From Oreohelix idahoensis (taxonomy: Eukaryota; Mollusca; Gastropoda; Stylommatophora; Oreohelicidae): 64,000 nucleotides of DNA. Made by a program: the position numbers and the translations under genes. The stretch lies in contig JAMPIV010011345.1 in NCBI GenBank assembly GCA_024509875.1, positions 62,001 to 126,000 of the forward strand, written 5' to 3'. A model generated the notes under the pieces. The model ran no database searches and was not told the origin of the DNA. It worked only from the letters and a program-made list of their open reading frames with translations. Shown here piece after piece: positions 47,401-57,913 of this stretch. Positions within the stretch are counted from its first letter, which is position 1. Every line of letters begins with the position of its first letter.

Positions 47401-49394
47401 AGGTACCCAATGAACATACGGGATTTTCTCCCTTTGAACTCGTCTTTGGCGCGCGTCCGCGTGGCCCTATGTCGTTGCTTCACGATCTCATAACATCTGA
47501 CAATATTGACGATGACACAAAGTCATCCTACGAATATGTCATCGCGTTGAGACAAAAGATTATCGAAGCATGCAAATTAGCAACTTCTTCTTCTGAATTT
47601 GCGAAACAGAAGGCAAGGCAATTTGCCAATAAGAAGAGATGCTTACGACAACTTTGTCCTGGTGACAAAGCATTTGTATTACTACCTTGTAGGGAAAACA
47701 GATTACTTATTTCTTGGAAAGGTCCGTACGATATAATATCGAAAATTTCCGATGTCGACTATATTGTCGATATTGATGGGAAGCATAAAACCTTCCACAT
47801 CAATATGCTTACTGAATTCCATGAACGTCCGGATTATTTGCAACCCATTTTCCAAGCAACGGACAATTCTCCAGTACAACATGGTCATTACTCATCACTG
47901 TCCGTGATACAGGATGAGGAAACAAGTTTTTCAGATGTAAATCTTCCTCTTCCAATGATCCCACTTCATTCCAGTGAATCATGGAAGAACGTTACTGTCT
48001 CTCCTGATTTGTCTCTAGGAGAACAGCGACAAGTTTCAACTATGTTGCAAACATTTCAGGATGTACTCACTGACATCCCTGGACAAACGAATGTCATTCA
48101 ACATGACATTGTTCTAACTGACCATACTCCTATTAGGGTTAGACCTTATCCTATACCTATACATTTTCAAGCACAGGTCGAGAAAGAGTTGGATGAGATG
48201 ATAGATTTGAAAATAATCGAACCATCCACCTCTGCATATTCTTCGCCGATGGTTATTGTGCGTAAAAAAGACAATAACATACGTCTTTGCGTTGACTATC
48301 GAAAATTGAATCAAGTAACGAAGTTCGATGCCGAACCTATGCCTTTACTGGAAGAGCTACTTACTCGACTCTCCAAATCTCATTTTTTCACTAAACTTGA
48401 TTTGTCTAAAGGATATTGGCAAGTTCCTTTATCTGAACGCGCCAAACCTCTCACGGCTTTTTCAACACCTAGAGGTTTGTTCCAATGGAATTTTATGCCT
48501 TTCGGTCTTATGAACGCACCAGCTACATTCGTACGCATGATGCGCCGAATCCTATCTTATCGGTCAGATGTCATTGCATATCTAGACGACATCTGTCTTT
48601 TCAGCGATACTTGGGAAGATCACTATTCAGGGTTAGATGAATTGCTGTCTACTTTGCGTGAGCACAACCTGACAGCGAAACCCTCTAAAGCCTATATTGG
48701 TTTTAGCGAAATTTCTTTCCTAGGCCACCGAGTTGGTCATGGTTTCCTAAAGACAGAGGACCATAATACTAGTAAGATACTTAACATCTCAATCCCTAAG
48801 ACTAAAAAACAGGTGAGAAGTCTGTTAGGTCTTATTCAATTTTATGGCAGATTCATTCAGAATCTATCCTCTATCATGGCACCTCTCTCAACACTTCTAA
48901 AGAAAGGTTCGCCTAATGTGGTCCACTGGTCTCAGGAATGCCAATGCTCTCTGGATAAGATTAAAACACTGTTTTCAACACCACCTATTTTAGTGCTACC
49001 CACTAAAGATAAGACATTCGTTCTTCGTAGTGACGCTTCATCCACTGGGATTGGAGCGGCACTAATGCAAGAGTACTCTGGAACTCTGCATCCTGTAATG
49101 TATATTTCCAGAAAACTTAATGCGGCAGAAAGGAATTATTCGGTTTTAGACCGTGAGCTATTAGCTATGGTTTGGTCGATCCTCAAACTACAGAGATTCC
49201 TTCTAGGCGCACATTTCATAGTAGAAACCGACCAAAAAGCTCTTACTGCTATACAGAGTAAGAATTTGAAGAGCTCGAGGTCTACTCGATATGCAATTGC
49301 TCTTCAACCTTTTCATTTCTCTGTGCGAGCTATTCGTGGATCAGATAATGTGATGGCAGACATTCTGTCAAGATGCCCACATGATTCCACATAA
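44436..49394 (+). CDS. Gag-Pol polyprotein, tandem copy 1
   Basis: Open for 1652 codons from the ATG at 44436; an in-frame TTG twelve bases upstream is not a likely start. Order: a charged helix with six 27-bp repeats (AEQKRLDRE/AEQKRLDSE, 44721-44882); gag core from FWLDRFERSC (residue about 202); Arg/Gly/Asn-rich stretch (about 375-510); CPQC...LSCGH Cys/His motif in place of a CCHC knuckle; protease FDSGCTT (about 590); integrase zinc region (785-830) and core with Asp (AIDIIGPF, 857), Asp (LSDHGTQ, 917) and Glu (MVERLNR, 953); GPYDIISK module (1094); RT with LSKGYWQVPL and AYLDDICLFS (1381); RNase H with LRSDASSTGIG (1529) and DRELLAMV. Integrase precedes RT. The gene looks fully functional. 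Its own leader carries a 2.2-kb transposon, which may disturb expression. Confidence 0.95.
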   Translation: MATLEYFITQGKALDKTGQQLEQWAVAQYDKALAAEERRAMAEEKRLAAEERKAMAEEKRLEREAEAAAEQKKLQMQVEERRFEAEQKKLEREAAAEQKRLDSEAEQKRLDREAEQKRLDSEAEQKRLDREAEQKRLDREAEQKRLDREAEEKKAIREHEFELEKLRLTSMSNVNQASSGNGKPSTYKVKVPPFNQSSDDITFWLDRFERSCRTHNVDKSQYANQLSENLKGESLTRLCLVGEADKDNYDVIRAALIKKYQLSEEGYRLLFKTMVPETGVEFSEFTAKARLTVDRWIELSKTEKTYEGLMDLLLRDKIMSCVNKPFLEFIHERKPKSLKEMEEYCSQYVTAHPDVTFGNTKIKESMPVASATPYNPNYSHRFQGPQNRFDKKGNHNSYQNQGNQSFQGSSSKNWRRPDSSRHRGGHNYRNFRRGSNYRNYQGYPSWSQQDHNYRDTHYNEYDNGNQGNYDSNPNRGYNRGNNNYRGDNNRGRSQNKRHKPHFQANSAQQESHEAYKQSKDNNDASNMACAAFDFGRASQCPQCKTLFEPTTVSTLSCGHPLPALPASVAHDGRGSLVLHKGLVNNNPVSVLFDSGCTTIGVRQSLVDPSRATGQVVKCVTFGGTLEKYSTAIIRIATPFFTGDVHACLLPNPIADLIIGRIHGVKECTPQQISTWERQNMQIANAVVTRAQALNMPQTSSTEDNEVHNQDNPLVISRDSFIKQQEDDPTLKKFFILATKGDPNKDTSRKSWITKKNGVLVRMVQDSITSSHSQILVPKNLRVKILQHAHDSQCAGHMGFSRTKSRVLAAFFWPLVNKDIRIYCRSCKVCQEVKSKGPRHAAPIQAADIPIRPFQKMAIDIIGPFKIKSARGHQFILTCVDMCTRWPEAIPLKSITTADIADALWLIFSRLGFPGEILSDHGTQLISDTMSQVMSTLQIDRSLSSIYHPMSNGMVERLNRTLKNLLGKITEDHPQDWDRVLPAALFAYREVPNEHTGFSPFELVFGARPRGPMSLLHDLITSDNIDDDTKSSYEYVIALRQKIIEACKLATSSSEFAKQKARQFANKKRCLRQLCPGDKAFVLLPCRENRLLISWKGPYDIISKISDVDYIVDIDGKHKTFHINMLTEFHERPDYLQPIFQATDNSPVQHGHYSSLSVIQDEETSFSDVNLPLPMIPLHSSESWKNVTVSPDLSLGEQRQVSTMLQTFQDVLTDIPGQTNVIQHDIVLTDHTPIRVRPYPIPIHFQAQVEKELDEMIDLKIIEPSTSAYSSPMVIVRKKDNNIRLCVDYRKLNQVTKFDAEPMPLLEELLTRLSKSHFFTKLDLSKGYWQVPLSERAKPLTAFSTPRGLFQWNFMPFGLMNAPATFVRMMRRILSYRSDVIAYLDDICLFSDTWEDHYSGLDELLSTLREHNLTAKPSKAYIGFSEISFLGHRVGHGFLKTEDHNTSKILNISIPKTKKQVRSLLGLIQFYGRFIQNLSSIMAPLSTLLKKGSPNVVHWSQECQCSLDKIKTLFSTPPILVLPTKDKTFVLRSDASSTGIGAALMQEYSGTLHPVMYISRKLNAAERNYSVLDRELLAMVWSILKLQRFLLGAHFIVETDQKALTAIQSKNLKSSRSTRYAIALQPFHFSVRAIRGSDNVMADILSRCPHDST

Positions 49395-49861
49395 CTATTA
49401 GGGCTTAGACTTCTTGATATGTCTAGTTCTATAGTAGTTCCTTTTCTATATCATGATAGATACACATTTGTAATTTAATAATATAATGATTGTATCACTA
49501 CATAGCGGTTCATTGATGTTTATTCACCGCTGTGCTTTGATGATTTTTTCTTCATAAATCATAAATTTAAGATATCTAATACGAAATGATGATATGAATT
49601 TTTTAGGCATTGTGTAATTGCCAGAATTGTATTATACTTTGATGACACCTTCCTGGAAAAATATACTTGTAGAGAAATAATTTCTCTCAGTTTATGAGAC
49701 ACATTCTCACCAGTCGCTCCATAAGTCGACTTAGCCTCATATTAGGCGTTATAGGTATTCCTGATATTTTCATCTGCGCATTATTCATGCGTTGTGAGCC
49801 TATTGTACGTTGCTCCTAGATGTATTTCAAAAAAAAAAAAAAGTTCCATTTTTTTTTTCCC

Positions 49862-49878
49862 GGGAGGTGTGGTAAGAC
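49862..49878 (+). promoter_or_regulatory. Polypurine tract, copy 1
   Basis: GGGAGGTGTGGTAAGAC lies immediately before LTR 2, preceded by an A-run and a T-run. Confidence 0.65.
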
Positions 49879-51356
49879 TGTTACGTGCAGTCTTTGATAT
49901 CTTACAATATTATACATAGGTAATTTTTTAGTGCTTAAGGGAAAGTCATTATTGAGTTACTTCCCTTGAAAGTTGTGTCGGCTCTTTCGATCAAACTCCG
50001 CGGATAAATCCATTTTACTGCGATTTATTCGTTGTTTGGGTAATAATAGATTGTTCTTGCTTCAGAATATCTATGGCCTGAATTTATGTGTATTGTTTGT
50101 CTGAGTAGGACGAGTCTGTCTTATATCTGTATATCTTTACATATCTAAGTCGAACTATATGTTCTGTTGTCTCTAGAGAGGTCAAAGGCTATTCGGCGGA
50201 TGTGTCGCTAGAGTGTGGTGTGATTTGGCTTCGTCCTGATAGGGACTGTGTGTTTTCCATGTCGGCCTGTCGCCGGGAAAAAGTGATCTCAGTATTTGTG
50301 GGGAAAGTGATAGTCGTCTAGACCTATCGTGTATGCTTTACCCCAGTGTTTATTCGTATTGCCAAGGAATGGCAGTTTCATATTTCCTATACCAAGGTAA
50401 TCAAAGATACTCTTATGAACTCTCGATCGAAGCCACCATTTTCGATAGTTACGATTTGAATGTCTAAGAGAATATATTTGACTCGATGAAAACGACTTCG
50501 ATTCCTAGCAGCACTATATCCTGTAGATTGCAGTCAATTGTTCATGATCAAATCTACAGAGCAATGAAATGTTTTATGAATGACTAACTTTAGGACAGAT
50601 TCATTATCTGTATCCAAACGTGAGTGACAGCTCACGAGTGAAGCCATCTTGGAACCAAAACATGTAGTGACTTTCAAGAAGAGAAAAGGGATGCCCGTAT
50701 TATCGCTTGTTTAGTCCAGAGATCACTGCTACACATGAGAACCCATTATTAGCGGTTCAATATTATTATATGGAAAAATATGTGCTGAACATTATGTTGA
50801 AGAATCGTCGCTAGACGAGATTAGGTTTAGAAGCCATCTGAAATATTGTTTATAAGCTGACGTGCTCAGTCAGTGAAGTCAGATGATATATGTATGGGCG
50901 ATACTGAGTGCTTGGCTACTGACAGTCCATTATACAATTATTCTACATGAGTGCCCATGTAACATGGCAAGACCAGATATCCACTGTACTATGATGTATT
51001 ATGCAACCTGTGATTTGTCACTATCTGTGCTGTCGAGTGTGTACGTCCAATTAAACTTTAGAAAAGGTACACAGTCGTTGGTGTCGATGACTTCCAGCCA
51101 TACATGAGTGTGAGAAAAGAACATTTTTTGTCAACACCACGAACCTTTATCATCATTCGCACATTATACACTCAATCCATGTCTACACACCACTGCGTAG
51201 GTCAAGTTGACATTCCATATACTACAGTGGAGCAAACAACACCATAGAGATCTTATCAACTGATGATGATGATGATGTCTGCTTCCATCCACTTATATCT
51301 ATCTTTTGGTGGATATCATTAACGGGAATAAAAATCCAACTTTATCAACCTTATCA
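49879..51356 (+). repeat. LTR 2, shared by both bodies
   Basis: 1478 bp. In the first 900 bp it agrees with LTR 3 against LTR 1. In the last 600 bp it has private changes (for example ACAATTATTC near 50935, AAGACCAGATATCC near 50972, and a missing G near 51004) where LTR 1 and LTR 3 agree. It acts as 3' LTR of copy 1 and 5' LTR of copy 2. Confidence 0.94.
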
Positions 51357-51358
51357 AC

Positions 51359-51382
51359 TGGTGGACCAGCTTTCTGGGTTTG
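51359..51382 (+). promoter_or_regulatory. Primer binding site, copy 2
   Basis: Same TGGTGGACCAGCTTTCTGGG sequence two bases after LTR 2. Confidence 0.55.
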
Positions 51383-52470
51383 ACCTCGCAGAAGTTCAGA
51401 AGTCAACAGATTACCGATACCAGACCGTTTCCTGTGGCTGATACGACACACTTGCAGTATTGGTTTGCTCTTTGTCAACACTTCGTCACGTGACCTGTCA
51501 AGTGAATGCAGTATGTAGGTCAGCGTTGTTGACATTTTTTACATTAGACATTATAGAGTTTCACAGAACAGTTGGATCAATTCTTGTCAATGTTAACAGG
51601 AAGACAGTATTTGTGAACTAAGAAGTCCTATTTTCATCGATGGATCTTCTTGTTTTCCATATATGAACTTTAATATTTAAGGCCAGAATGTTTAATTGAA
51701 TAAAGTGGCAGTTTGTTTGTTTTCATAAAAATAACTTTGCCATTACTGTAAAACTGAGCCTATTTTGCAACACATACTATCATACACATAATTTATATAT
51801 ATTTATGTTTACATGTTATTTGTTTGTATAGTATGTTAGTTTCTATGTCAGCGGGTTGTGTTTAAGGTTGGGCGGCGTCCTCACAACAGAATATCCCACG
51901 TCATAGAGGGTCCGTTGTGGGCGTTTTCTATAGGTGCAATTTTCTTGATTGAAAATTTGCTGCGACAACTGTTGCTTTTGTGTTAGCTGTGAAGTCTGTA
52001 ATTATTGTTATTTTTGTAATATTTCTTTGTTCTTTAGTTTTGTTTTGATTTGTTTGTAATTTGTTGGTCTAACCTTTTCTATCTTTCAGTTCTATTCACA
52101 ATTTATATTCATATATTGTGACGTCATTTGTGTTGTTATTCTTTGCAGATTCAGTGATTATTTTCATTGATTTCCCTATTTGATTTATTTTGATTTCTGC
52201 AAACGTTCTTGTATTGTCAGTCCTATTTGTACTTTATGTATTCTGTTGGTTGACATATGTTTTATATAGGTATATTTCATAAGACACAATTGCCTGTGCA
52301 CTGCACTTGGATTATGGTATAAACCAGTACCTGATTATTATTACTATTATACAAGACCTTATTAAAGGCTTGTGACCCACAGATATTGGGATAGTATACT
52401 GATTAATCAAGTCATTGAGAACTTGTGGTATTATTATTGATTCAGGTGATTAGTATTATTGTTAGACATC

Positions 52471-55400
52471 ATGTCTACATTAGAATACTTCATTACACAA
52501 GGGAAAGCCCTTGATAAGACTGGTCAACAATTAGAACAATGGGCAGTTGCTCAATATGACAAAGCATTAGCTGCAGAAGAGAGAAGAGCTATGGCAGAAG
52601 AGAAAAGATTAGCTGCAGAAGAAAGAAAAGCTATGGCGGAAGAGAAAAGATTAGAAAGAGAAGCTGAGGCTGCTGCTGAACAAAAGAAATTGCAGATGCA
52701 GGTAGAGGAAAGGAGATTTGAAGCTGAACAAAAAAAATTAGAAAGAGAAGCTGCGGCTGAACAAAAAAGATTAGACAGTGAAGCTGAACAAAAAAGATTA
52801 GACAGGGAAGCTGAACAAAAAAGATTAGACAGTGAAGCTGAACAAAAAAGATTAGACAGGGAAGCTGAACAAAAAAGATTAGACAGGGAAGCTGAACAAA
52901 AAAGATTAGACAGAGAGGCTGAAGAAAAAAAAGCAATAAGAGAACATGAATTTGAGTTGGAGACATTAAGATTGACAAGTATGAGTAATGTTAATCAGGC
53001 ATCTAGTGGTAATGATAAACCTTCTACTTACAAGGTTAAGGTTCCACCGTTCAATCAGTCCAGTGACGATATTACATTCTGGCTGGATAGATTTGAACGT
53101 TCTTGTCGTACACATAATGTGGATAAATCACAATACGCTAATCAATTATCAGAAAACTTGAAAGGTGAATCTTTGACTAGATTATGCCTTGTAGGAGAAG
53201 CAGATAAGGATAATTATGATGTCATTAGGGCGGCTTTGATAAAAAAATATCAGCTAAGTGAGGAAGGCTATCGCCTTTTATTTAAAACGATGGTACCTGA
53301 GACGGGTGTAGAATTCTCAGAATTCACTGCAAAGGCACGTCTCACAGTTGATCGTTGGATTGAGCTTTCCAAAACAGAAAAAACGTATGAAGGACTTATG
53401 GATTTGTTGCTCAGAGATAAGATTATGTCATGTGTGAACAAACCTTTCCTTGAATTTATACATGAGCGTAAACCCAAATCTCTAAAAGAAATGGAAGAAT
53501 ATTGTTCCCAATATGTCACTGCACACCCCGACGTGACTTTTGGCAACACTAAGATTAAGGAGAGTATGCCAGTTGCTTCAGCAACACCATACAATCCCAA
53601 TTATTCACACAGATTTCAGGGACCTCAAAACAGATTTGATAAAAAAGGTAACCATAATAGTTATCAAAACCAAGGTAACCAATCATTTCAGGGTTCTTCT
53701 TCAAAGAACTGGAGACGACCTGATAGCTCTCGACACAGGGGTGGTCATAATTATAGGAATTTCCGTAGAGGAAGTAATTATAGAAACTATCAGGGTTATC
53801 CGTCTTGGAGTCAACAAGATCATAATTACAGAGATACTCATTATAATGAATATGATAATGGTAACCAAGGGAACTATGACTCAAACCCAAATAGGGGTTA
53901 CAATAGAGGTAACAATAACTACAGAGGTGATAATAACCGAGGTAGATCTCAAAACAAAAGACATAAACCACATTTTCAGGCAAACTCTGCACAACAAGAG
54001 TCCCATGAAGCCTATAAACAGAGTAAAGATAATAATGATGCTAGTAATATGGCATGTGCCGCTTTTGATTTTGGGAGAGCATCTCAGTGCCCCCAATGCA
54101 AAACGTTATTTGAGCCAACCACAGTGTCTACTTTAAGCTGTGGCCATCCTCTTCCTGCTCTTCCAGCATCAGTCGCGCATGATGGAAGAGGTTCTCTTGT
54201 CTTACATAAGGGTTTAGTGAATAACAATCCAGTCTCTGTGCTATTTGATTCTGGATGCACCACAATTGGTGTTAGGCAGTCACTCGTAGATCCTTCCCGT
54301 GCCACTGGACAAGTAGTCAAATGTGTAACATTTGGCGGCACATTAGAGAAATACTCTACTGCTATCATTAGGATTGCTACTCCTTTCTTTACAGGAGATG
54401 TACACGCATGTCTTCTTCCGAATCCGATCGCTGACCTCATCATCGGTCGCATTCATGGAGTCAAGGAATGCACTCCGCAACAAATTTCCACGTGGGAAAG
54501 GCAAAACATGCAGATTGCTAACGCTGTAGTCACTAGAGCTCAGGCTCTTAATATGCCTCAAACTTCATCTACTGAAGATAATGAAGTGCATAACCAAGAT
54601 AATCCCTTGGTAATTTCTCGTGACTCGTTTATAAAACAGCAAGAAGATGATCCCACTCTGAAGAAATTCTTCATTCTTGCAACTAAAGGTGATCCGAATA
54701 AAGACACAAGTCGTAAATCGTGGATTACAAAGAAGAATGGCGTACTTGTACGTATGGTTCAAGACTCCATTACGTCAAGTCATTCTCAAATCCTGGTTCC
54801 CAAGAATTTGAGAGTTAAAATTTTGCAGCACGCTCACGACTCTCAGTGTGCTGGACACATGGGTTTTTCCCGTACTAAGTCAAGAGTCCTTGCGGCTTTC
54901 TTTTGGCCATTGGTAAACAAGGACATACGGATTTATTGTCGATCTTGTAAAGTATGTCAGGAAGTTAAATCCAAAGGTCCACGGCATGCTGCACCCATTC
55001 AGGCGGCGGACATTCCTATTCGGCCGTTTCAAAAAATGGCCATAGACATTATTGGTCCATTTAAGATCAAGTCTGCCAGAGGACATCAGTTTATCTTGAC
55101 GTGTGTTGATATGTGCACACGTTGGCCAGAGGCTATTCCTCTGAAGAGCATTACTACTGCTGATATTGCAGATGCTCTTTGGCTTATATTTTCTCGTCTG
55201 GGGTTCCCCGGAGAGATATTGTCAGACCATGGCACCCAACTAATATCAGATACCATGTCTCAAGTAATGTCTACTCTGCAGATAGATAGATCTTTAAGTA
55301 GTATCTACCATCCAATGTCTAATGGTATGGTCGAACGCCTTAATAGAACACTTAAAAACTTACTGGGGAAGATAACTGAGGATCATCCTCAAGACTGGGA

Positions 55401-57429
55401 CAGAGTTTTACCTGCGGCCCTCTTCGCTTACAGAGAGGTACCCAATGAACATACGGGATTTTCTCCCTTTGAACTCGTCTTTGGCGCGCGTCCGCGTGGC
55501 CCTATGTCGTTGCTTCACGATCTCATAACATCTGACAATATTGACGATGACACAAAGTCATCCTACGAATATGTCATCGCGTTGAGACAAAAGATTATCG
55601 AAGCATGCAAATTAGCAACTTCTTCTTCTGAATTTGCGAAACAGAAGGCAAGGCAATTTGCCAATAAGAAGAGATGCTTACGACAACTTTGTCCTGGTGA
55701 CAAAGCATTTGTATTACTACCTTGTAGGGAAAACAGATTACTTATTTCTTGGAAAGGTCCGTACGATATAATATCGAAAATTTCCGATGTCGACTATATT
55801 GTCGATATTGATGGGAAGCATAAAACCTTCCACATCAATATGCTTACTGAATTCCATGAACGTCCGGATTATTTGCAACCCATTTTCCAAGCAACGGACA
55901 ATTCTCCAGTACAACATGGTCATTACTCATCACTGTCCGTGATACAGGATGAGGAAACAAGTTTTTCAGATGTAAATCTTCCTCTTCCAATGATCCCACT
56001 TCATTCCAGTGAATCATGGAAGAACGTTACTGTCTCTCCTGATTTGTCTCTAGGAGAACAGCGACAAGTTTCAACTATGTTGCAAACATTTCAGGATGTA
56101 CTCACTGACATCCCTGGACAAACGAATGTCATTCAACATGACATTGTTCTAACTGACCATACTCCTATTAGGGTTAGACCTTATCCTATACCTATACATT
56201 TTCAAGCACAGGTCGAGAAAGAGTTGGATGAGATGATAGATTTGAAAATAATCGAACCATCCACCTCTGCATATTCTTCGCCGATGGTTATTGTGCGTAA
56301 AAAAGACAATAACATACGTCTTTGCGTTGACTATCGAAAATTGAATCAAGTAACGAAGTTCGATGCCGAACCTATGCCTTTACTGGAAGAGCTACTTACT
56401 CGACTCTCCAAATCTCATTTTTTCACTAAACTTGATTTGTCTAAAGGATATTGGCAAGTTCCTTTATCTGAACGCGCCAAACCTCTCACGGCTTTTTCAA
56501 CACCTAGAGGTTTGTTCCAATGGAATTTTATGCCTTTCGGTCTTATGAACGCACCAGCTACATTCGTACGCATGATGCGCCGAATCCTATCTTATCGGTC
56601 AGATGTCATTGCATATCTAGACGACATCTGTCTTTTCAGCGATACTTGGGAAGATCACTATTCAGGGTTAGATGAATTGCTGTCTACTTTGCGTGAGCAC
56701 AACCTGACAGCGAAACCCTCTAAAGCCTATATTGGTTTTAGCGAAATTTCTTTCCTAGGCCACCGAGTTGGTCATGGTTTCCTAAAGACAGAGGACCATA
56801 ATACTAGTAAGATACTTAACATCTCAATCCCTAAGACTAAAAAACAGGTGAGAAGTCTGTTAGGTCTTATTCAATTTTATGGCAGATTCATTCAGAATCT
56901 ATCCTCTATCATGGCACCTCTCTCAACACTTCTAAAGAAAGGTTCGCCTAATGTGGTCCACTGGTCTCAGGAATGCCAATGCTCTCTGGATAAGATTAAA
57001 ACACTGTTTTCAACACCACCTATTTTAGTGCTACCCACTAAAGATAAGACATTCGTTCTTCGTAGTGACGCTTCATCCACTGGGATTGGAGCGGCACTAA
57101 TGCAAGAGTACTCTGGAACTCTGCATCCTGTAATGTATATTTCCAGAAAACTTAATGCGGCAGAAAGGAATTATTCGGTTTTAGACCGTGAGCTATTAGC
57201 TATGGTTTGGTCGATCCTCAAACTACAGAGATTCCTTCTAGGCGCACATTTCATAGTAGAAACCGACCAAAAAGCTCTTACTGCTATACAGAGTAAGAAT
57301 TTGAAGAGCTCGAGGTCTACTCGATATGCAATTGCTCTTCAACCTTTTCATTTCTCTGTGCGAGCTATTCGTGGATCAGATAATGTGATGGCAGACATTC
57401 TGTCAAGATGCCCACATGATTCCACATAA
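52471..57429 (+). CDS. Gag-Pol polyprotein, tandem copy 2
   Basis: 1652 codons from the ATG at 52471, with the same domains as copy 1 at positions 8035 bp higher. By eye only three residues differ: Ser for Ala at position 2, Thr for Lys just after the helix (ELETLRL), and Asp for Gly in SSGNDKPS. The six 27-bp helix repeats lie at 52756-52917; the RT YLDD lies near 56615. The leader lacks the 2184-bp insertion, so this copy has the ordinary structure LTR, PBS, about 1.1-kb leader, gag-pol, PPT, LTR. It is the best candidate for an active element in the window. No envelope gene is present. Confidence 0.95.
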   Translation: MSTLEYFITQGKALDKTGQQLEQWAVAQYDKALAAEERRAMAEEKRLAAEERKAMAEEKRLEREAEAAAEQKKLQMQVEERRFEAEQKKLEREAAAEQKRLDSEAEQKRLDREAEQKRLDSEAEQKRLDREAEQKRLDREAEQKRLDREAEEKKAIREHEFELETLRLTSMSNVNQASSGNDKPSTYKVKVPPFNQSSDDITFWLDRFERSCRTHNVDKSQYANQLSENLKGESLTRLCLVGEADKDNYDVIRAALIKKYQLSEEGYRLLFKTMVPETGVEFSEFTAKARLTVDRWIELSKTEKTYEGLMDLLLRDKIMSCVNKPFLEFIHERKPKSLKEMEEYCSQYVTAHPDVTFGNTKIKESMPVASATPYNPNYSHRFQGPQNRFDKKGNHNSYQNQGNQSFQGSSSKNWRRPDSSRHRGGHNYRNFRRGSNYRNYQGYPSWSQQDHNYRDTHYNEYDNGNQGNYDSNPNRGYNRGNNNYRGDNNRGRSQNKRHKPHFQANSAQQESHEAYKQSKDNNDASNMACAAFDFGRASQCPQCKTLFEPTTVSTLSCGHPLPALPASVAHDGRGSLVLHKGLVNNNPVSVLFDSGCTTIGVRQSLVDPSRATGQVVKCVTFGGTLEKYSTAIIRIATPFFTGDVHACLLPNPIADLIIGRIHGVKECTPQQISTWERQNMQIANAVVTRAQALNMPQTSSTEDNEVHNQDNPLVISRDSFIKQQEDDPTLKKFFILATKGDPNKDTSRKSWITKKNGVLVRMVQDSITSSHSQILVPKNLRVKILQHAHDSQCAGHMGFSRTKSRVLAAFFWPLVNKDIRIYCRSCKVCQEVKSKGPRHAAPIQAADIPIRPFQKMAIDIIGPFKIKSARGHQFILTCVDMCTRWPEAIPLKSITTADIADALWLIFSRLGFPGEILSDHGTQLISDTMSQVMSTLQIDRSLSSIYHPMSNGMVERLNRTLKNLLGKITEDHPQDWDRVLPAALFAYREVPNEHTGFSPFELVFGARPRGPMSLLHDLITSDNIDDDTKSSYEYVIALRQKIIEACKLATSSSEFAKQKARQFANKKRCLRQLCPGDKAFVLLPCRENRLLISWKGPYDIISKISDVDYIVDIDGKHKTFHINMLTEFHERPDYLQPIFQATDNSPVQHGHYSSLSVIQDEETSFSDVNLPLPMIPLHSSESWKNVTVSPDLSLGEQRQVSTMLQTFQDVLTDIPGQTNVIQHDIVLTDHTPIRVRPYPIPIHFQAQVEKELDEMIDLKIIEPSTSAYSSPMVIVRKKDNNIRLCVDYRKLNQVTKFDAEPMPLLEELLTRLSKSHFFTKLDLSKGYWQVPLSERAKPLTAFSTPRGLFQWNFMPFGLMNAPATFVRMMRRILSYRSDVIAYLDDICLFSDTWEDHYSGLDELLSTLREHNLTAKPSKAYIGFSEISFLGHRVGHGFLKTEDHNTSKILNISIPKTKKQVRSLLGLIQFYGRFIQNLSSIMAPLSTLLKKGSPNVVHWSQECQCSLDKIKTLFSTPPILVLPTKDKTFVLRSDASSTGIGAALMQEYSGTLHPVMYISRKLNAAERNYSVLDRELLAMVWSILKLQRFLLGAHFIVETDQKALTAIQSKNLKSSRSTRYAIALQPFHFSVRAIRGSDNVMADILSRCPHDST

Positions 57430-57896
57430 CTATTAGGGCTTAGACTTCTTGATATGTCTAGTTCTATAGTAGTTCCTTTTCTATATCATGATAGATACAC
57501 ATTTGTAATTTAATAATATAATGATTGTATCACTACATAGCGGTTCATTGATGTTTATTCACCGCTGTGCTTTGATGATTTTTTCTTCATAAATCATAAA
57601 TTTAAGATATCTAATACGAAATGATGATATGAATTTTTTAGGCATTGTGTAATTGCCAGAATTGTATTATACTTTGATGACACCTTCCTGGAAAAATATA
57701 CTTGTAGAGAAATAATTTCTCTCAGTTTATGAGACACATTCTCACCAGTCGCTCCATAAGTCGACTTAGCCTCATATTAGGCGTTATAGGTATTCCTGAT
57801 ATTTTCATCTGCGCATTATTCATGCGTTGTGAGCCTATTGTACGTTGCTCCTAGATGTATTTCAAAAAAAAAAAAATGTTCCATTTTTTTTTTCCC

Positions 57897-57913
57897 GGGA
57901 GGTGTGGTAAGAC
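57897..57913 (+). promoter_or_regulatory. Polypurine tract, copy 2
   Basis: GGGAGGTGTGGTAAGAC immediately before LTR 3, identical to copy 1. Confidence 0.65.
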
